Part shown: positions 6,269-12,788 of the stretch, one piece after another
Layout of the letters: the number at the start of each line of letters is the position of its first letter
How positions within the stretch are numbered: position 1 is the stretch's first letter
NCBI GenBank assembly: GCA_049976725.1
Contig: JBMFHR010000020.1
Coordinates: forward strand, 1 to 16,383
DNA from: Conexivisphaera sp049976725
Lineage (GTDB): Archaea; Thermoproteota; Nitrososphaeria; Conexivisphaerales; Conexivisphaeraceae
Direction of reading: 5' to 3'
DNA: 16,383 nucleotides
The notes under the pieces: model-generated
The model's database searches: none
The model's input: the letters and a program-made list of their open reading frames with translations, nothing else
Told to the model about the DNA's origin: nothing
Position numbers and translations under genes: made by a program

Positions 6269-7474
6269 TCACGCGCGGTGCTGGTAGAAACCCTCGCCGG
6301 CCTTGACGCCGAGCTTGCCGGCATTCACCATCTCCAGGAGCAGCGGGTCGGGTTCGTACTCGCGGGAGCCGAGCAACCCCTCCAGCCTCCTGAGGGCCGC
6401 CACGACGACGTCCAGTCCGTACGAGTCAGCGTACTCGAAGATCCCCCTGGGGTAGTTGAGGCCCAGCCTGACGGCCTTGTCTATGTCGTCCCTGCTGGCC
6501 ACGCCGTCCCTCAGGAGGTACGCTGCCTCGTTCACCGCCGGCGCGATCAGCAGGACGGGATCCACGGAGCCGGCGAGGGACGGGTTAAGCTCGGGCTTCC
6601 TGAACTTGGAGCCCGGGTGCTGGTAGAAACCCTCGCCGGCCTTGACGCCGAGCTTGCCGGCCGCGCGGCGTTCTCCGTAGAGCCTGCAGGGCGTCATCTG
6701 GAAGCCGCGGGACATCATGGCGCGCATTATGTCGTCGAGGACGTCTACGCCGATGTAATCCGAGAGCTCGAACGCGCCCATCGGCATGCCGAGCCCGTAG
6801 CGCGCGGCCGCATCGATCTCCTCCATCCGGTGAATCCCCCTCTCGACCAGCGAGCACGCCGCATTCAGGAACCTGACCATCACCCTGTTGACGATGAAGC
6901 CTGGCACGTCCCTGTTGACGAGGACCGGCTGCTTCCCCAGGGACACGGCGAGGTCGTACGTCGCCCTGACGGTGGCATCGTCCGTGTACCTGCCCCTGAC
7001 GACCTCCACCAGCTGCATTATGACCGGCGGGTTGAAGAAGTGCATCCCGACGACCATCGGTCTCCTCCGCTCGGAGACACTCTCGGAGATCTCGGTTATC
7101 GGGAGGCTGCTGGTGTTGGTCGCGAGGATGACGCCCGGACGTGCGCTCCTGTCGAGGATGGAGAATATCTCGCGCTTGACCTCCATGCGCTCGGGCGCGG
7201 CCTCGATAACGAAGTCGGCGCCCGAGGCCCCCGAGGCCAGATCCAGCGTGGTCGTTATGCGCGAGAGCACCTCGGAGGAGCTCCTTATGGATCCCTTCTC
7301 CGCGAGCCTGTCGAGGCTCCACTTTATCCTGGACAGCGCGCTGTCCAGGAACTCCTGCTTGATGTCGTAGAGGATCACGCTGAATCCCCTGAGCGCCGCG
7401 ACCTCGGCTATGCCGTGCCCCATCGTGCCGGCGCCCACCACAAATATCCTCTTGATCTCGGACAATTCGCGCAT
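6269..7474 (-). CDS. 3-hydroxyacyl-CoA dehydrogenase, two-C-terminal-domain form
   Basis: A 401-residue NAD-dependent L-3-hydroxyacyl-CoA dehydrogenase oxidising 3-hydroxyacyl-CoA to 3-oxoacyl-CoA (beta-oxidation or a related CoA pathway). The Rossmann motif is GAGTMG (14-19) with D37 for the NAD ribose. 'ATNTSSLPI' (about S122/S123), 'GMHFFNPP' (H145), E157 and N196 ('GFIVNRV') match the catalytic Ser/His/Glu/Asn set. Two 3HCDH C-terminal domains follow (about 190-287 and 305-400), each ending in GKLGVKAGEGFYQH. No enoyl-CoA hydratase domain is fused, unlike many archaeal relatives. The two end motifs are encoded by an exact 46-bp DNA repeat. ATG at 7474 is the start, 38 bases after the upstream gene; a weak AT stretch (7503-7510) might be an internal promoter. 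Confidence 0.93.
   Translation of the reverse strand: MRELSEIKRIFVVGAGTMGHGIAEVAALRGFSVILYDIKQEFLDSALSRIKWSLDRLAEKGSIRSSSEVLSRITTTLDLASGASGADFVIEAAPERMEVKREIFSILDRSARPGVILATNTSSLPITEISESVSERRRPMVVGMHFFNPPVIMQLVEVVRGRYTDDATVRATYDLAVSLGKQPVLVNRDVPGFIVNRVMVRFLNAACSLVERGIHRMEEIDAAARYGLGMPMGAFELSDYIGVDVLDDIMRAMMSRGFQMTPCRLYGERRAAGKLGVKAGEGFYQHPGSKFRKPELNPSLAGSVDPVLLIAPAVNEAAYLLRDGVASRDDIDKAVRLGLNYPRGIFEYADSYGLDVVVAALRRLEGLLGSREYEPDPLLLEMVNAGKLGVKAGEGFYQHRA
6277..6322. repeat. 46-bp exact direct repeat, copy 1 (3' end of hydroxyacyl-CoA dehydrogenase gene)
   Basis: The 46 bases from ggtgctggta to cttgccggc are identical to 6616-6661. The copy encodes GKLGVKAGEGFYQH at residues 386-399 and lies 339 bases (113 codons) from its partner, in the same reading frame. 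Confidence 0.95.
6616..6661. repeat. 46-bp exact direct repeat, copy 2 (middle of hydroxyacyl-CoA dehydrogenase gene)
   Basis: Identical base for base to 6277-6322, including synonymous positions. It encodes GKLGVKAGEGFYQH at residues 273-286, the end of the first 3HCDH C-terminal domain. Confidence 0.95.
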
Positions 7475-7512
7475 CCCTTCATCAGGCGCCGGAGCACGGC
7501 CCCTTATTACGA

Positions 7513-8367
7513 TTAGCTTCCGGCGGCGGATCCGGAGCAGCAGGACCTGAGCAGCTCGTAAATCGCCGAGAGGTCCTTCCTAGCGCAGCCGGCGGACTCG
7601 GCCCTGCCGAAGATCTGCTCGGCGAGCGACGTCAGGGAAATGAACGCCCCGGCCTCCTGCGCCACGCTCACGATGTACTTCAGGTCCTTGTGCATGAGGT
7701 CGAGTGGGAACTGCGCCGAGAAATCGCCGCTCATCATGCGCACGAGCTTCAGGTTGAAGTACGCGTTGTTATAGGGGCTGGCCGATATCACGTTGGCGAG
7801 GACCCCGCGGTCGAGCCCGACGCGGTCAGCGAACTCGAGGGCCTCCGCCAGGACCTCCGTCAATCCAGCCAGCAGGAGGTTAGCCGCGAGCTTCGCGTGG
7901 GCGCCGGAGGGCACCTGCCCCACGTAGAGTGGCCGTCCGATCAGCGAGAGCAGGGGCTCCAGTTCCCTGACGGCGCCCTCGTCGCCCGAGGCGAGGACGA
8001 CCAGCTTGCCCTCCTCGGCCGCCGGCGTGCTGCCCACAACCGGGGCGTCGACGAAGCGGCCGCCCTCGGACTCCACCATCGACTTGATGCGCAGGGAGTC
8101 CGAGGGGAGGATCGTGGCCAAGTTCACTATCAGCTTGCCGGCCTTCGGCAGCCCGGAAACTACGGACAGCGTGGCCGGCGAGTCCCTGACCATCACGAAC
8201 ACAACGTCCGCTGATCCGAGGTCGCGCAGCTCCTGCGCTACCCTCGAACCGGGCAGCCTGGACGCGATCTCGAGCGCCCTGGAGCGCGTCCTGTCCCAGA
8301 GAAGGAGCTCCCCGGCGCGGCCGTGCAGCCTCCCGACTATCCTGCTCCCCATCAGCCCCAGGCCAGC
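7513..8367 (-). CDS. Beta-hydroxyacid dehydrogenase (3-hydroxyisobutyrate dehydrogenase family), 5' end in assembly gap
   Basis: An NAD(P)-dependent reductase/dehydrogenase of the 3-hydroxyisobutyrate, tartronate-semialdehyde and succinic-semialdehyde group. The first ATG in view (8352) is not the real start: the five codons before it read A-G-L-G-L, so that with MGSRIVG they make the family's GLGLMG dinucleotide-binding motif. The true N-terminus, about 5-10 more residues, is in the N run. Numbering from that ATG, the substrate-binding segment is 'VDAPVVGSTPAAEEGKL' (101-117) and the catalytic lysine is K154 in 'GAHAKLAANLL'. The C-terminal half is the usual all-helical domain, ending in a CC pair before 'SGSAAGS'. 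Total length would be about 290 residues, normal for the family. It is followed on the same strand by the acyl-CoA dehydrogenase and aminotransferase genes. Cofactor preference and substrate are not decidable. Confidence 0.88.
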   Translation of the reverse strand, partial: AGLGLMGSRIVGRLHGRAGELLLWDRTRSRALEIASRLPGSRVAQELRDLGSADVVFVMVRDSPATLSVVSGLPKAGKLIVNLATILPSDSLRIKSMVESEGGRFVDAPVVGSTPAAEEGKLVVLASGDEGAVRELEPLLSLIGRPLYVGQVPSGAHAKLAANLLLAGLTEVLAEALEFADRVGLDRGVLANVISASPYNNAYFNLKLVRMMSGDFSAQFPLDLMHKDLKYIVSVAQEAGAFISLTSLAEQIFGRAESAGCARKDLSAIYELLRSCCSGSAAGS

Positions 8368-8467
8368 NNNNNNNNNNNNNNNNNNNNNNNNNNNNNNNNN
8401 NNNNNNNNNNNNNNNNNNNNNNNNNNNNNNNNNNNNNNNNNNNNNNNNNNNNNNNNNNNNNNNNNNN
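8368..8467. other. Assembly gap (100 Ns)
   Basis: Exactly 100 undetermined bases, the conventional length for a gap of unknown size. It hides the start of the beta-hydroxyacid dehydrogenase gene, the end of the membrane-protein gene, and whatever lies between. True size and content cannot be judged. Confidence 0.98.
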
Positions 8468-9167
8468 AAACCGCGACCGAGATCGCGAGGAAGATCGCGG
8501 AGCTGAGGGCCAGGCGACGGCCGAGCCTCGGCAGATCGTGGGGCGCGATGGGGGATCCCAGCGTCCTGAGCGAGAGGAAGAGGGGCTCAACGAACGCCAG
8601 GGCAAGGGATGGCATTAGCAGCGCCGAGGAGAGCGCGCCCAGCGCTATCGAGGCCAGCGGGTACAGAGCTTTCACGTTCCTGCTCGGGACGCGGCTCTCA
8701 ACCAGGAGGACACCGAAGGCCGCGAACGATGACCAGGCGAGGGCGGCTGCCCAGGCCGAGCCGCGCGGACGACCCATGATGCCGGAGAACGCCGTGGATA
8801 GCAGGGCCAGCGACAGGGCTCCGGCGGTGAGCCCCGCGGGGGATCTGCCGAGGCCGCGGGCGGACAGCGAGAGGTAAGTCGCGAATGCGAGGGCTGGGGC
8901 CGCGTACCACGGCAGCAACAGGGCGCCGCGGAGCGCGAGCGCCAGCGCGTACGGCGCCAGCGCGAGGACCATGGCCGGGGCGTCCGGACGAGGAACCCTA
9001 GATGGCAGCGACGAGTAGAGCCGGCCGTAGGAAGCCAGGGTCAGGATCAGCGCCGCGGACGCCAGCGCCACCCCTGGGGCGCTCACGTAGCTCTGGGAGG
9101 CCAGCGCCAGGGCGAAGGACCCAAGCATCAGGGCGGAGGCGCTGGGCGTGGGCGGTATCCAGCGCAT
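8468..9167 (-). CDS. Polytopic membrane protein of unknown function, 3' end in assembly gap
   Basis: A visible 233-residue part of an integral membrane protein that I cannot assign to a family. It is very rich in Ala, Leu and Ser and has about seven hydrophobic stretches (for example about residues 12-28, 31-46, 64-97, 113-127, 137-155, 170-197 and 222-233), separated by short Arg-containing loops such as 'GRLYSSLPSRVPRPD' and 'RTLGSPIAPHDLPRLGRR'. No transporter signature or conserved acidic motif stands out. The ATG at 9167 is followed by RWIPPTPSA. A weak TATA-like GAAAAATT (9189-9196, minus) is centred 25.5 bases upstream. It is divergent from the UbiA gene, with 99 bases between the start codons used here. 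The C-terminus is lost in the N run, so full length is unknown. Confidence 0.75.
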
Positions 9168-9188
9168 GGGGGCGATCGCCGGGGTCGG

Positions 9189-9196
9189 AATTTTTC
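9189..9196 (-). promoter_or_regulatory. Weak TATA-like box of the membrane-protein gene
   Basis: The minus strand reads GAAAAATT, inside an AT-rich 11-mer GGAATTTTTCC (9188-9198), centred 25.5 bases upstream of the ATG at 9167. The spacing agrees with the better boxes in this window. Confidence 0.4.
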
Positions 9197-9223
9197 CATT
9201 TCCCGTGAACCAGCCCTCGGAAC

Positions 9224-9231
9224 GCTTTAAG
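9224..9231 (+). promoter_or_regulatory. TATA-like box of the UbiA gene
   Basis: CTTTAAGG lies centred at 9227.5, predicting transcription start near 9253. That excludes the most upstream GTG (9246) as a translated start and leaves GTG 9258 or ATG 9267. Confidence 0.45.
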
Positions 9232-9266
9232 GATCAGGGTGCGCCGTGGTCAAGGCGGTGGGCGCC

Positions 9267-10202
9267 ATGGGAGGCCTGAGGGCATGGCTGCTATCCTTCA
9301 GCCCGGTCACGCTGACCAGCGCGTTCTCGTCTGTCACGCTGGGGTCGGTGCTCGCCTGGTACGCGACCGGGAGGTTCAACTGGGTCCTGTACCTGGTGAC
9401 GCTCGGGGGCCTTCTGGCCGCTCAGGCCGGGGTGAACCTGGTGCACGACTACGACGATTACGCTACGGGCGTGGATGGAATCTACAGGGCCTCGGGATTC
9501 TCCCACAGGCTGCACCCCGTAATAGACCTGGGGCTCGATCCGGCGAGGATCAGGGCGGCCGGGTACGCCCTCCTGGCGGCGGCGCTGGCAGCGGCGGTCT
9601 ATCTGGCCGCCGTCGTCGGCATCCCCGTGCTGGTGCTGGGGGCGATCGGGCTCTTCTTGGGAGCAGCTTACAGCGAACCTCCCCTCAGGCTCCACTACCG
9701 CGGGCTCGGGGAGCTCGTGGCGGCGCTGGCGATGGGGCCCCTGGTCGTCTGGGGATCCTACATCGTGCAGACGGGGTCGCTGGCGCAGGTTTACCCGCTG
9801 CTGGTGGGGATGCCCAACGGCGCCTTCGTGTTCCTGATACTCCTGGGGTCGGGGGCCCTGGAGATCGAGGCCAGCAGGGCCGTCAACAAGAAGACTATTG
9901 TCCTCCTGCTGGGGCTTCGCCGGACGAAATACGCGGCGCTGGCCGCCGCGGCGCTGATGTACGCGGCGCTGGCCGCCGCGGCGCTGATGGGATACCTTCC
10001 GCTGAGCTCGCTGGCGTCGCTCGCGCTCCTTCCCTGGACCCTGAAGCTGCTGGGGCCGCTGCTGAGCGGGAGTGAGGAGGAGATCAGGCGGAGGTGGCGG
10101 GAGCTCAGGCGGCTGTGGGCTGGTCCCTTCAGCGTCAGGCTGGTGCTCCTCGCGGTACTTCTGCTCTCGATGGTGGCGGCCAGACTCCTGGGCATCCCCT
10201 AG
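9267..10202 (+). CDS. UbiA-family prenyltransferase, MenA-like
   Basis: An integral-membrane aromatic prenyltransferase of 311 residues from ATG 9267. The frame extends to GTG 9246 (318 residues), but the TATA box at 9224-9231 and the family-typical opening 'LRAWLLSFSPVTL' favour 9267 or GTG 9258. The first Asp-rich motif is NLVHDYDDYATGVD (residues about 57-70). 'AYSEPPLRLHYRGLGELVAALAMGPL' (split here: AYSEPPLRLHY then RGLGELVAALAMGPL) and 'YIVQTGSL' resemble MenA, which attaches a polyprenyl chain to dihydroxynaphthoate. The second motif, normally DxExDR, reads EIEASR, so one key Asp is Ser. A 30-bp exact tandem duplication inserts YAALAAAALM twice (residues about 222-241). The stop overlaps the convergent MFS gene. 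Likely role: menaquinone or another prenylated quinone/lipid; substrate not proven. Confidence 0.85.
   Translation: MGGLRAWLLSFSPVTLTSAFSSVTLGSVLAWYATGRFNWVLYLVTLGGLLAAQAGVNLVHDYDDYATGVDGIYRASGFSHRLHPVIDLGLDPARIRAAGYALLAAALAAAVYLAAVVGIPVLVLGAIGLFLGAAYSEPPLRLHYRGLGELVAALAMGPLVVWGSYIVQTGSLAQVYPLLVGMPNGAFVFLILLGSGALEIEASRAVNKKTIVLLLGLRRTKYAALAAAALMYAALAAAALMGYLPLSSLASLALLPWTLKLLGPLLSGSEEEIRRRWRELRRLWAGPFSVRLVLLAVLLLSMVAARLLGIP
9930..9989 (+). repeat. Exact 2x30-bp tandem duplication inside the UbiA gene
   Basis: The unit at 9930-9959 (tacgcggcgc...gcgctgatg) is repeated without a mismatch at 9960-9989. Each copy adds YAALAAAALM, a hydrophobic ten-residue stretch, to a membrane helix just after the second Asp-motif region. 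The reading frame is preserved. Confidence 0.95.
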
Positions 10203-11359
10203 GAGCGCATGAGCCTGGGGAGTGCCAGCGACGCGAGCACGCCGTATACTGGGGGCGCCGCCAGGATCGCCATCGCGGCGCCGAAGCCGAACCAGTAGCC
10301 CAGGCCCAGGACGAGCGCCGTGGCCCACACGTGGAAGGTCGATCCTATCAGGGCGAACTCCCAGGTGCCCTTCGCGACCAGCCCCTCGGGATAGACCTGC
10401 CTGGGGATGGAGTATATGAATGGGACAGCCAGGGTCTCCATGTTGATCAGCGAGATGGCCAGGACTAGCGCGGCCCCCAGAGGCCTGGCGAGCGCCAGGT
10501 AGACGAATCCGGCGAAGGCCAGCGCGTAGCCGAGCGCCACCATCCTGGAGAGGGCCACGGGGGAGCGGAGCCAGTAGGCCAGCGCGCCGGATGCGACGGT
10601 CAGCAGCGCCGCGGTGACGCCGAACGACTCCATCGCGAGGGGGACGTAGGCCGGCGCGTACGACGAGACGAAGGGCGGCAGCGCCACCGCCAGCACCAGG
10701 TTGAAGCCGGCTATCGTGGCCCAGAGCGCTCCCATGAGCCATGTCCTCCCCATGCGGAAGGTGGTGCCGTGCAGCTCGGTCCTCAGCGAGGCGAGAGCGC
10801 GGCCCACCCTGGACAGCACGTAGGAGTAGCCCACGGCCGCGGCCAGCGCCGCGGCCGCGAGGGCGGAGTACGTGGCGACGGGGGAGGCCAGGGAGAGCGC
10901 GTACGCCGATGTCCCCAGCGCAACGCCGCCGGGTATGCCCGAGATGGATACGGCGGAGGCCAGCGTGCGGGTCCTCACGTCGTCGTAGAGGTACGAGTAT
11001 GCGTTGGAGAACACCTCCATGAAGAAGGTCACCGTTCCCTGGAAGAACCGCAGGGCGAGGAGCTCCTGGAGCGAGCGCGCGTAGGGCATGGCCACCAGGG
11101 TCGACGCGATAAGCACCGACATCCCGATGACCGCCGCAGGGAGGCACCTGTAGAACCTGAGGGTCCTGCCTATGATCTTCCCCACCGGCATCCCGGCGAA
11201 GTAGAACAGGCTCCCCCAGAGGGCCAGCGACGGGATAGGCACCCCAGTCACCGCGTGGAAGTACCCCAGGTAGAGGACGTAGGTCGAGAGGGCCGAGGTC
11301 ATTATGGCTGAGGCCACGAATCCGAGCGACGGGACCGCGAGCCTGAGCGCGCGGTTCAT
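10199..11359 (-). CDS. Major facilitator superfamily transporter
   Basis: A 386-residue polytopic membrane protein with about twelve hydrophobic segments, the MFS size. The family is judged from length, the two six-helix halves split by a charged central loop ('RVGRALASLRTELHGTTFRMGR', here about residues 184-205), and a basic loop after helix 2 ('GRTLRFYR'). The substrate is not identifiable. The ATG at 11359 overlaps the TGA of the UbiD gene (ATGA), and GGGTGAT (11365-11371) precedes it by five bases, so its translation is coupled to UbiD. That coupling suggests it imports the UbiD substrate or exports its product. The TAG stop occupies the same CTAG as the stop of the convergent UbiA gene. 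Confidence 0.85.
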   Translation of the reverse strand: MNRALRLAVPSLGFVASAIMTSALSTYVLYLGYFHAVTGVPIPSLALWGSLFYFAGMPVGKIIGRTLRFYRCLPAAVIGMSVLIASTLVAMPYARSLQELLALRFFQGTVTFFMEVFSNAYSYLYDDVRTRTLASAVSISGIPGGVALGTSAYALSLASPVATYSALAAAALAAAVGYSYVLSRVGRALASLRTELHGTTFRMGRTWLMGALWATIAGFNLVLAVALPPFVSSYAPAYVPLAMESFGVTAALLTVASGALAYWLRSPVALSRMVALGYALAFAGFVYLALARPLGAALVLAISLINMETLAVPFIYSIPRQVYPEGLVAKGTWEFALIGSTFHVWATALVLGLGYWFGFGAAMAILAAPPVYGVLASLALPRLMRS

Positions 11360-12786
11360 TTCCCATCACCCAGGATAAGGGAAGACGCGCGCTCGGCCAG
11401 CGCCTCCACCTCGGGGGGAGCCTCGAGGTCTCCGGGGTACTCCCTGCCGCCGTACTCCTCCGGCAGCTTCCTCGTGGCGTCGACGCAGACCTTGCTCCCG
11501 AAGCCGGGGGTTGGCGTGGAGGGATCCAGCTCCTCCGTCGGATATCCCTCCACTACGTGGAGGTCGCGCTCCGGGTCCACGTTGGCCGACAGCGCGTAGG
11601 ACACCGACGTCCAGTCCCTGACGTCCACGTCGGAGTCGACGACCACCAGGATCTTGTGGTAGAGGGGTGAGAGGGCCCAGAGGGCCGAGGCTATCCTCTT
11701 CGCGTGCCCGGGGTACCTCTTCCTTATCGAGACGATCGTGAGGTAGCCTATGCCCCCGGGCGGCATGTGGAGGTCTACGACCTCCGGCAGTAGCTGCTGC
11801 ACCATGGCGAGCGCGACGCGCTCCCCGAAGCGGATTATGTTGCCGTCCTCCAGCACGGGCTTCCCGGTGACGGTCACTGGCACGACCGGGTCGCGCCTGG
11901 AGAACACCGCCTTGATCCTCACCACGGGGTAGGCCTTGGATATTGAGTAGACGCCCGCGTGATCGCCGAACGGGCCCTCGGTGGCCATCTCGCCGGTGAG
12001 CTCGCCCTCGAGGACGAGCTCGGAGTGTGCCGGGTACTCGACGTCTACCGTCTCCCCCCTGACGAGCTCCAGGCCCTCCCCCCTGATGATCCCCGTCACG
12101 AGCGCCTTGTCCAGCGGGTGGGGCACGGGCGTGCCGGCCATAAGCATGGTGACCGGATCGGGCCCGAACGAGATGGCGACCTGGCGCCTCAGCTCGCCGT
12201 ATGAGGCGCCCCTGCGCCACGGCATCCAGTGCATTATCAGCGAGTCGCGCCCCAGGACCTGGAGCCTGTAGTACCCGAAGTTCAGCGAGTCGCCATCCCC
12301 TCTCACGAACGTGATGCCCATCGTCAGGAAGCGCCCGGGCTCGCCCGGCCACTGCCTTATCGCCGGCAGCCTGAGAATGTCCACCTCGTCCCAGCGGGTC
12401 TCCCTGACGGGCCCGGAGCGGACGACCCTGGGCGCGACCCTCGATATCTGGGAGAGCTCGCCCAGCGACCTCACGGCGCCCAGGAGCCCGGAGGGTGGCC
12501 TGTACGTGAGCGCGGCGAGCGCCGCGGACAGCGCGTCGTGTGGATCGCCTCCGACGGCGAGCGACACCCTGTCCCAGGTCCCGAAGAGGTTCCCGACGGC
12601 GGGCAGCGATCCCTCCTTGGTGGACTCGAAGATGACCGCGGGGCCGCCGGCGTAGGTGACCCTGCGCAGGATTGCCGGCAGCTCCAGGTCGAGGCTCACG
12701 CTCTCCCTGAACCTGAACAGCTGGCCAGCCGACTCCAGGTCCGAGATGAAGTCCCTGAGCCCGCGGTGCGCGCGCGAGGGGGGCAT
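11356..12786 (-). CDS. UbiD-family prenylated-FMN-dependent decarboxylase
   Basis: A 476-residue UbiD-family (de)carboxylase (COG0043), an enzyme using prenylated FMN to remove carboxylates from aromatic or alpha,beta-unsaturated acids. The cofactor region 'NFGYYRLQVLGRDSLIMHW' (N169, R174 and neighbours) and 'RRGASYGELRRQ' are present, followed by the signature 'EMATEGPFGDHAGVY' (266-280), with glutamates E266 and E270 in the position of the catalytic acids. 'ILVVVDSDVDVRDW' lies near the C-terminus. Family members include UbiD, the MqnL-type menaquinone enzymes, phenylphosphate carboxylases and the archaeal anhydromevalonate-phosphate decarboxylase; motifs do not separate them. The ATG at 12786, two bases after the SDR stop, is the start; the reading frame continues to 12915 but that part overlaps the SDR gene. 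UbiX (the FMN prenyltransferase) is not in the window. Confidence 0.9.
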   Translation of the reverse strand: MPPSRAHRGLRDFISDLESAGQLFRFRESVSLDLELPAILRRVTYAGGPAVIFESTKEGSLPAVGNLFGTWDRVSLAVGGDPHDALSAALAALTYRPPSGLLGAVRSLGELSQISRVAPRVVRSGPVRETRWDEVDILRLPAIRQWPGEPGRFLTMGITFVRGDGDSLNFGYYRLQVLGRDSLIMHWMPWRRGASYGELRRQVAISFGPDPVTMLMAGTPVPHPLDKALVTGIIRGEGLELVRGETVDVEYPAHSELVLEGELTGEMATEGPFGDHAGVYSISKAYPVVRIKAVFSRRDPVVPVTVTGKPVLEDGNIIRFGERVALAMVQQLLPEVVDLHMPPGGIGYLTIVSIRKRYPGHAKRIASALWALSPLYHKILVVVDSDVDVRDWTSVSYALSANVDPERDLHVVEGYPTEELDPSTPTPGFGSKVCVDATRKLPEEYGGREYPGDLEAPPEVEALAERASSLILGDGK

Positions 12787-12788
12787 GT

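Noticed and set aside
6278..7516. A 412-codon plus-strand frame opposite the acyl-CoA dehydrogenase
   Set aside because: Antisense shadow: the minus strand encodes all catalytic residues of a 3-hydroxyacyl-CoA dehydrogenase.
9291..11369. A very long (692-codon) minus-strand open frame across the UbiA and MFS genes
   Set aside because: It is antisense to UbiA and out of frame with the MFS gene, and its translation is Arg/Gly/Pro/His-rich with no domain, as expected of a GC-rich shadow frame. The real genes have clear family motifs and membrane patterns.
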